NCBI GenBank assembly: GCA_014523625.1
Contig: JAATVP010000042.1
Span: forward strand, 1 to 16,483
Length of the DNA: 16,483 nucleotides
Direction of reading: 5' to 3'
From: Nitrososphaerales archaeon TH5896
GTDB taxonomy: Archaea > Thermoproteota > Nitrososphaeria > Nitrososphaerales > Nitrososphaeraceae
A program made the position numbers and the translations under genes. The notes under the pieces were generated by a model. It was not told the origin of the DNA, did no database searches, and saw only the letters and a list, made by a program, of their open reading frames with translations. Shown here in pieces: positions 13,741 through 16,483 of the stretch (within the stretch, counting starts at the first letter, position 1; the number at the start of each line of letters is the position of its first letter).

Positions 13741-13842
13741 ATGGTGACTTTCCAGAATTTTTTCATTGTGACTCATCAGACGGGCTTGCATTCTACTGGG
13801 GAGGCTAAGAAATTGGCTGGAAGGCTTGAGTTAGTGATTTGA
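13741..13842 (+). CDS. Short upstream ORF overlapping the AsnRS start (possible leader peptide)
   Basis: ATG at 13741 opens 33 codons (MVTFQNFFIVTHQTGLHSTG, then EAKKLAGRLELVI) that stop at TGA 13840-13842. That stop overlaps the TTG start of AsnRS (13839-13841) as TTGA, the arrangement typical of translational coupling. Inside it a GGGGAGG at 13798-13804 lies 8 nt before an in-frame TTG (13813), which could start a shorter version. No TATA box lies at the leaderless distance from 13741. It may be a regulatory leader ORF or a chance frame; conservation would decide. Confidence 0.3.
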   Translation: MVTFQNFFIVTHQTGLHSTGEAKKLAGRLELVI

Positions 13843-15140
13843 GGATACGTGATATATTATCTTCAGATTATGTTGGGAAAGAGGTGACGCTACGAGGTTG
13901 GGTGTATAGGCTAAGAAAACAAAAGGGAAACGCTTTCGTTCTTCTTAGAGATGATCGCGGATCTGTCATACAATGTGTTTTCCCTTCATCAAAGTTAGAC
14001 AACGTAACAAGGGAGTCATCAGTCCAAATTTCCGGTACTGTAAAACAAGATGTTCGTGCTCCGGAAGGAGGATTCGAGATCACTGGGACAGATCTCAAGA
14101 TTTTTCAAGTTTCGGAAAAGGATTATCCTCTTGGTGAATATCAGAGCGCTGAGTTGCGCCTAGATAACAGACATCTCGTATTACGTACGAGGAAAATGAT
14201 AGAAATTGCCAAGATTAGAGCGTCAATGCTTAAGTTTCTAAGACAATGGTTTTCGGACAATGAATGGTTGGAAATTACCCCACCGCTAATAGTGAAGGGT
14301 TCTGTAGAGGGTGGATCAACTCTCTTCAAGCTTAATTACTTTGACGACGTGGCATTCCTATCGCAGAGTGCGCAGCTCTATCTTGAGGCAATGATTTTCT
14401 CACTGGGTCCGGTTTGGAGTCTTACTTCGTCATTTAGAGCAGAACGATCTAGAACAGTTAGGCATTTGGCAGAATTTTCACATCTCGAGTGCGAGTCTCC
14501 ATGGGTATCGCTTAAGGATCTTCTACAAATTCAAGAGGACCTAATTAGGTATACGATTGATAAGACAATCAATGAACGGAAAGAATCATTGAAGTTTCTC
14601 GAATTGGACTCAAGTCGATTTAGAGAACTTGCACAACCATTTCCCACAATTACATACGATCAAGCCATTGAAAAGCTGAAATCACTTGATTTCAAGACGC
14701 CTGAACTCGACGGAAAATCTAGAACTGTTGAATGGGGAGATGACTTGAACATTGATTCAGAAAGGGAATTAACTAGAAAAATGATGACTCCTTTGTTCAT
14801 CATCGGATACCCTACCTCGGTAAAACCTTTTTATGTCAAAGAGAACCCAGATCGATCCGAAACAAGTCTTACTTTTGATCTCTTGGGACCGCAAGGGTAC
14901 GGAGAATTAAGTAGTGGAGGCATGAGAGAAGAGAACCTTCTAACACTTTCCAATAGGATTAGGCAAGCTGGACTCGACCCTATTGATTACAAATGGTATC
15001 TTGATTTGAGGAAATATGGATCGGTTGAACATGGAGGATTTGGGATGGGTATCGAAAGATTGCTGAGATGGTTTATTGGCATCGAGGATATCAAGGAACT
15101 GGTCCTATTTCCACGGACCATGTCCAGAGTCAGTCCTTAG
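13839..15140 (+). CDS. asnS: Asparaginyl-tRNA synthetase
   Basis: 433 residues; class IIb synthetase. The N-terminal OB-fold anticodon-binding domain (about 1-100) starts RIRDILSSDYVGKEVTLRGW. Class II motif 2 starts at 199 (SFRAERSRTVRHLAEF) and motif 3 is GFGMGIERL at 400-408. EGGSTLF (157-163), LSQSAQLYLEAMIFSLG (174-190) and the ERSRT version of motif 2 follow AsnRS. Archaeal AspRS usually has QSPQLYKQ and EEHNT at these places. It charges tRNA-Asn directly, so the cell need not rely only on the Asp-tRNA(Asn) amidotransferase route. The start is TTG; an in-frame stop at 13827-13829 excludes a longer form. No TATA box and only weak GGAAGG precede the TTG, and the stop of a 33-codon ORF overlaps it, so coupled translation is likely. 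Non-discriminating AspRS is the alternative. Confidence 0.87.
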   Translation: MRIRDILSSDYVGKEVTLRGWVYRLRKQKGNAFVLLRDDRGSVIQCVFPSSKLDNVTRESSVQISGTVKQDVRAPEGGFEITGTDLKIFQVSEKDYPLGEYQSAELRLDNRHLVLRTRKMIEIAKIRASMLKFLRQWFSDNEWLEITPPLIVKGSVEGGSTLFKLNYFDDVAFLSQSAQLYLEAMIFSLGPVWSLTSSFRAERSRTVRHLAEFSHLECESPWVSLKDLLQIQEDLIRYTIDKTINERKESLKFLELDSSRFRELAQPFPTITYDQAIEKLKSLDFKTPELDGKSRTVEWGDDLNIDSERELTRKMMTPLFIIGYPTSVKPFYVKENPDRSETSLTFDLLGPQGYGELSSGGMREENLLTLSNRIRQAGLDPIDYKWYLDLRKYGSVEHGGFGMGIERLLRWFIGIEDIKELVLFPRTMSRVSP

Positions 15141-15219
15141 CTATGGCACGTTCTTCAATGGTTCAGCAACTTTGAACAAAATTTGAATTATAGGTGTTGA
15201 TATAGCTACATTTGTCAAG

Positions 15220-15227
15220 TTTAAATT
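15220..15227 (+). promoter_or_regulatory. TATA box of the FilR1-type regulator
   Basis: TTTAAATT, centred about 26 nt before the ATG at 15250, implying a leaderless message. Confidence 0.55.
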
Positions 15228-15249
15228 TTAGGTGCACGGTCATTGATCG

Positions 15250-16059
15250 ATGGATGGAGGGCGCGAGGAAGAGGTCAACTCCTTGTTTTTCGAGTTAGCT
15301 GGAGATCTAAGATATTCTACTCTATTGAAACTTAGAAACAAATCATACCGTCTATCACACCTTGCTGAAGAGCTTAATGCAACGATGCAAGAGACCCACA
15401 GAAACATATCAAGACTTGTATCTTCAAATCTCGTTACGAAGGGACTTGAGGGTGACCTCATACTTACACCATATGGAGAATCTATTGTTTCACTTATTCC
15501 AAGCTACTCGTTCATGTTTCAGAATAGAGAATATTTTAAAGATCATTCATTTGGCGATCTTCCATTGAAATTCATTCTTAGGATAGGATGTCTCGCAGAA
15601 TGTGAGGTCGTTAATGGTGTTATGGCAATACTCCAAAGGTGGAAGTATATATTCCTGAACTCAAACGAATACATTAAAGAAATAATCTCAGAAGTACCAG
15701 TTGATCTAATTGAGACACTTAGTTCACGAATTCAAAGTGGCGTAAAATTTTCCTACATATTCCCACGAGATCCAGTCGTTCCAAAGGGAAGAGGTGAAAT
15801 CTTAGAAAGAATAGGCTGGCGAAGCTTAATCTCTAAAGGGATGGTAGAAAGAAGAATGCTGGATAGTGTGAAGTTAGTCTTGATATTTAACGAAAGGCAT
15901 TCCTGTGTTGCATTTCCTAATTTGAAGGGGAGGCCCGACTTGAATATAATATATTATAGTGATAATATAGAATTTCATGAATGGTGCGAAGATTATTTCG
16001 CATACCAGTGGAACCGGGCTGGTGTTTTCGACGAGAGTAAGTTGCCACACGAGATCTGA
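15250..16059 (+). CDS. Winged-helix transcriptional regulator with FilR1-type (DUF1724) domain
   Basis: 269 residues. The N-terminal winged helix (about 15-80) reads ELAGDLRYSTLLKLRNKSYR, then LSHLAEELNATMQETHRNIS as the recognition helix-turn-helix, and a wing ending LILTPYGESIVSLI. The C-terminal part matches the methanogenesis-regulator FilR1 domain pattern: FGDLPLKFILRIGCL at 101-115, VKLVLIFNERHSCVAFPNLKGRPD near 207-230 and EWCEDYFAYQWNRAG at 244-258. Such proteins are archaeal DNA-binding regulators; FilR1 of methanogens is linked to filament and methanogenesis control and binds a small ligand. Here the target and signal are unknown, and the neighbouring genes give no clue beyond an Lrp-type protein downstream. 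It is transcribed alone. No Cys or His metal site is obvious. Confidence 0.8.
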   Translation: MDGGREEEVNSLFFELAGDLRYSTLLKLRNKSYRLSHLAEELNATMQETHRNISRLVSSNLVTKGLEGDLILTPYGESIVSLIPSYSFMFQNREYFKDHSFGDLPLKFILRIGCLAECEVVNGVMAILQRWKYIFLNSNEYIKEIISEVPVDLIETLSSRIQSGVKFSYIFPRDPVVPKGRGEILERIGWRSLISKGMVERRMLDSVKLVLIFNERHSCVAFPNLKGRPDLNIIYYSDNIEFHEWCEDYFAYQWNRAGVFDESKLPHEI

Positions 16060-16334
16060 ACGCAAGAAAATGGAAACAGTGTGCCTATTGGCCCTGTAAA
16101 CGAGAGAACTCATTGTTCTAGTTTTTGATGATTTATGCGAGTCTTAAGATCAGATATTTATTATTTTATTCCAATTCTACTGAAGTGACTACGCTTAACA
16201 AGACACAATTTGTACCTAGCGCCTGGTTTTTTTATGATGCCTTTGAAAGTTCGAACAACCAATTGCATGGAAAAATTAATACAAATTTATCTCATCTACA
16301 TGTTTTTATACACCAGCCATGACTATCTAGGTGT
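16060..16334. other. Intergenic region with T-runs downstream of the regulator
   Basis: No convincing gene on either strand. T5 at 16122-16126, an AT-rich stretch at 16157-16170 and T7 at 16227-16233 on the plus strand are candidate terminators for the regulator gene. The right edge holds the promoter of the next gene. The open frame at 16125-16322 is AT-driven and lacks protein-like character. Confidence 0.5.
16304..16311 (+). promoter_or_regulatory. TATA box of the Lrp/AsnC-type gene
   Basis: TTTTATAC, centred about 27 nt before the ATG at 16335, matching the leaderless spacing seen elsewhere in the window. Confidence 0.55.
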
Positions 16335-16483
16335 ATGCCTCTGGCCTTTGTACTGATGAATGCAGAACTAGGAAGTGAAGACTCTATCGTTACCGAGCTC
16401 AATAAACTTGAAGGTGTAAGAGAGGTTTACCAGGTTTATGGGGTCTATGATATCGTGGCACAAGTCGAAGCTGACACAATGGA
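16335..16483 (+). CDS. Stand-alone Lrp/AsnC ligand-binding (RAM) domain protein, 5' part only
   Basis: The window ends inside this gene after 49 codons. The protein starts MPLAFVLMNAELGSEDSIV, continues TELNKLEGVREVYQVYGVYD and then IVAQVEADTM. This is the RAM fold of Lrp/AsnC regulators (beta strand, helix, then the VxxVYxVxGxYDIVAxVE pattern), and it begins directly at the first strand without a helix-turn-helix domain. Stand-alone RAM proteins of about 80 residues are common in archaea; they can bind amino acids and may modulate full-length Lrp proteins. No N-terminal DNA-binding domain is encoded upstream, and a TATA box sits 27 nt before the ATG, so the short form is the real product. 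About 30 residues are missing. Confidence 0.85.
   Translation, partial: MPLAFVLMNAELGSEDSIVTELNKLEGVREVYQVYGVYDIVAQVEADTM

Noticed and set aside
13839..15140. Aspartyl-tRNA synthetase identity
   Set aside because: Motif 2 (ERSRT) and the QSAQLYLEA block match AsnRS rather than archaeal AspRS.
16125..16190. C/D box small RNA
   Set aside because: TTGATGA lacks the purine of box C, and no properly spaced D', C' and D boxes follow.
1..16483. Mobile elements, CRISPR arrays, toxin-antitoxin or defence genes
   Set aside because: No transposase, integrase, spaced repeats, nuclease-defence domains or abrupt composition change were seen on either strand.

Overview
The window reads as a stretch of archaeal chromosome made almost entirely of housekeeping genes. 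The archaeal assignment is firm: it carries Alba, PCNA, RNA polymerase subunit L (Rpb11-like), transcription factor S, a CPSF-type beta-CASP nuclease, an archaeal TyrRS, an archaeal AsnRS, a FilR1-type regulator and two tRNA genes without an encoded CCA. Base composition is moderately AT-rich (about 40% GC by eye). The wording of several proteins (PCNA, alanine aminotransferase, transcription factor S, RpoL) and the rpoL-tfs-pcna order fit a Thaumarchaeota/Nitrososphaeria-like archaeon. That phylum call comes from memory of family sequences, not from a search.

Layout, left to right. Positions 1-119 hold the end of an unrecognised plus-strand gene. From 3600 back to 270 the minus strand carries alba, a HIGH-superfamily nucleotidylyltransferase, and an operon-like run of ilvE, a Gfo/Idh/MocA oxidoreductase and a Trm112-like protein. 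Positions 3700-4310 are a non-coding block with tRNA-Pro(CGG) and tRNA-Arg(TCG) on the minus strand and a candidate structured RNA on the plus strand. Next come alanine aminotransferase (+), aCPSF2-like nuclease (-), a SAM methyltransferase (-), TyrRS (+), cobJ/cbiH (-), aspartate kinase (-), PCNA (-), tfs (-) and rpoL (-). An unrecognised 171-residue protein diverges from rpoL. A 48-residue gene (-) diverges from AsnRS, which is preceded by a short ORF overlapping its start. A FilR1-type regulator (+) and the start of a stand-alone Lrp/AsnC ligand-binding domain protein (+) end the window.

Functional themes are translation (two synthetases, two tRNAs, a Trm112-type methyltransferase activator), transcription and RNA processing (RpoL, TFS, aCPSF2), DNA packaging and replication (Alba, PCNA) and amino-acid/cofactor metabolism (IlvE, AlaT, LysC, CobJ).

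The most consistent signal is promoter spacing. Most first genes have an AT-rich TATA-like box centred 26-31 nt before a plausible start codon, with little or no Shine-Dalgarno sequence. This implies leaderless mRNAs. I used it to choose starts; it favours TTG at several genes (beta-CASP, PCNA, AlaT, the 171-residue protein) and shortens others (ilvE, TyrRS, cobJ, rpoL). I saw no mobile element, CRISPR array, phage gene or defence system. The items worth following up are small: a candidate RNA between the tRNAs, a missed 48-residue gene, a shared TATA box between divergent genes, an ORF coupled to AsnRS, and an inverted repeat touching the cobJ promoter.
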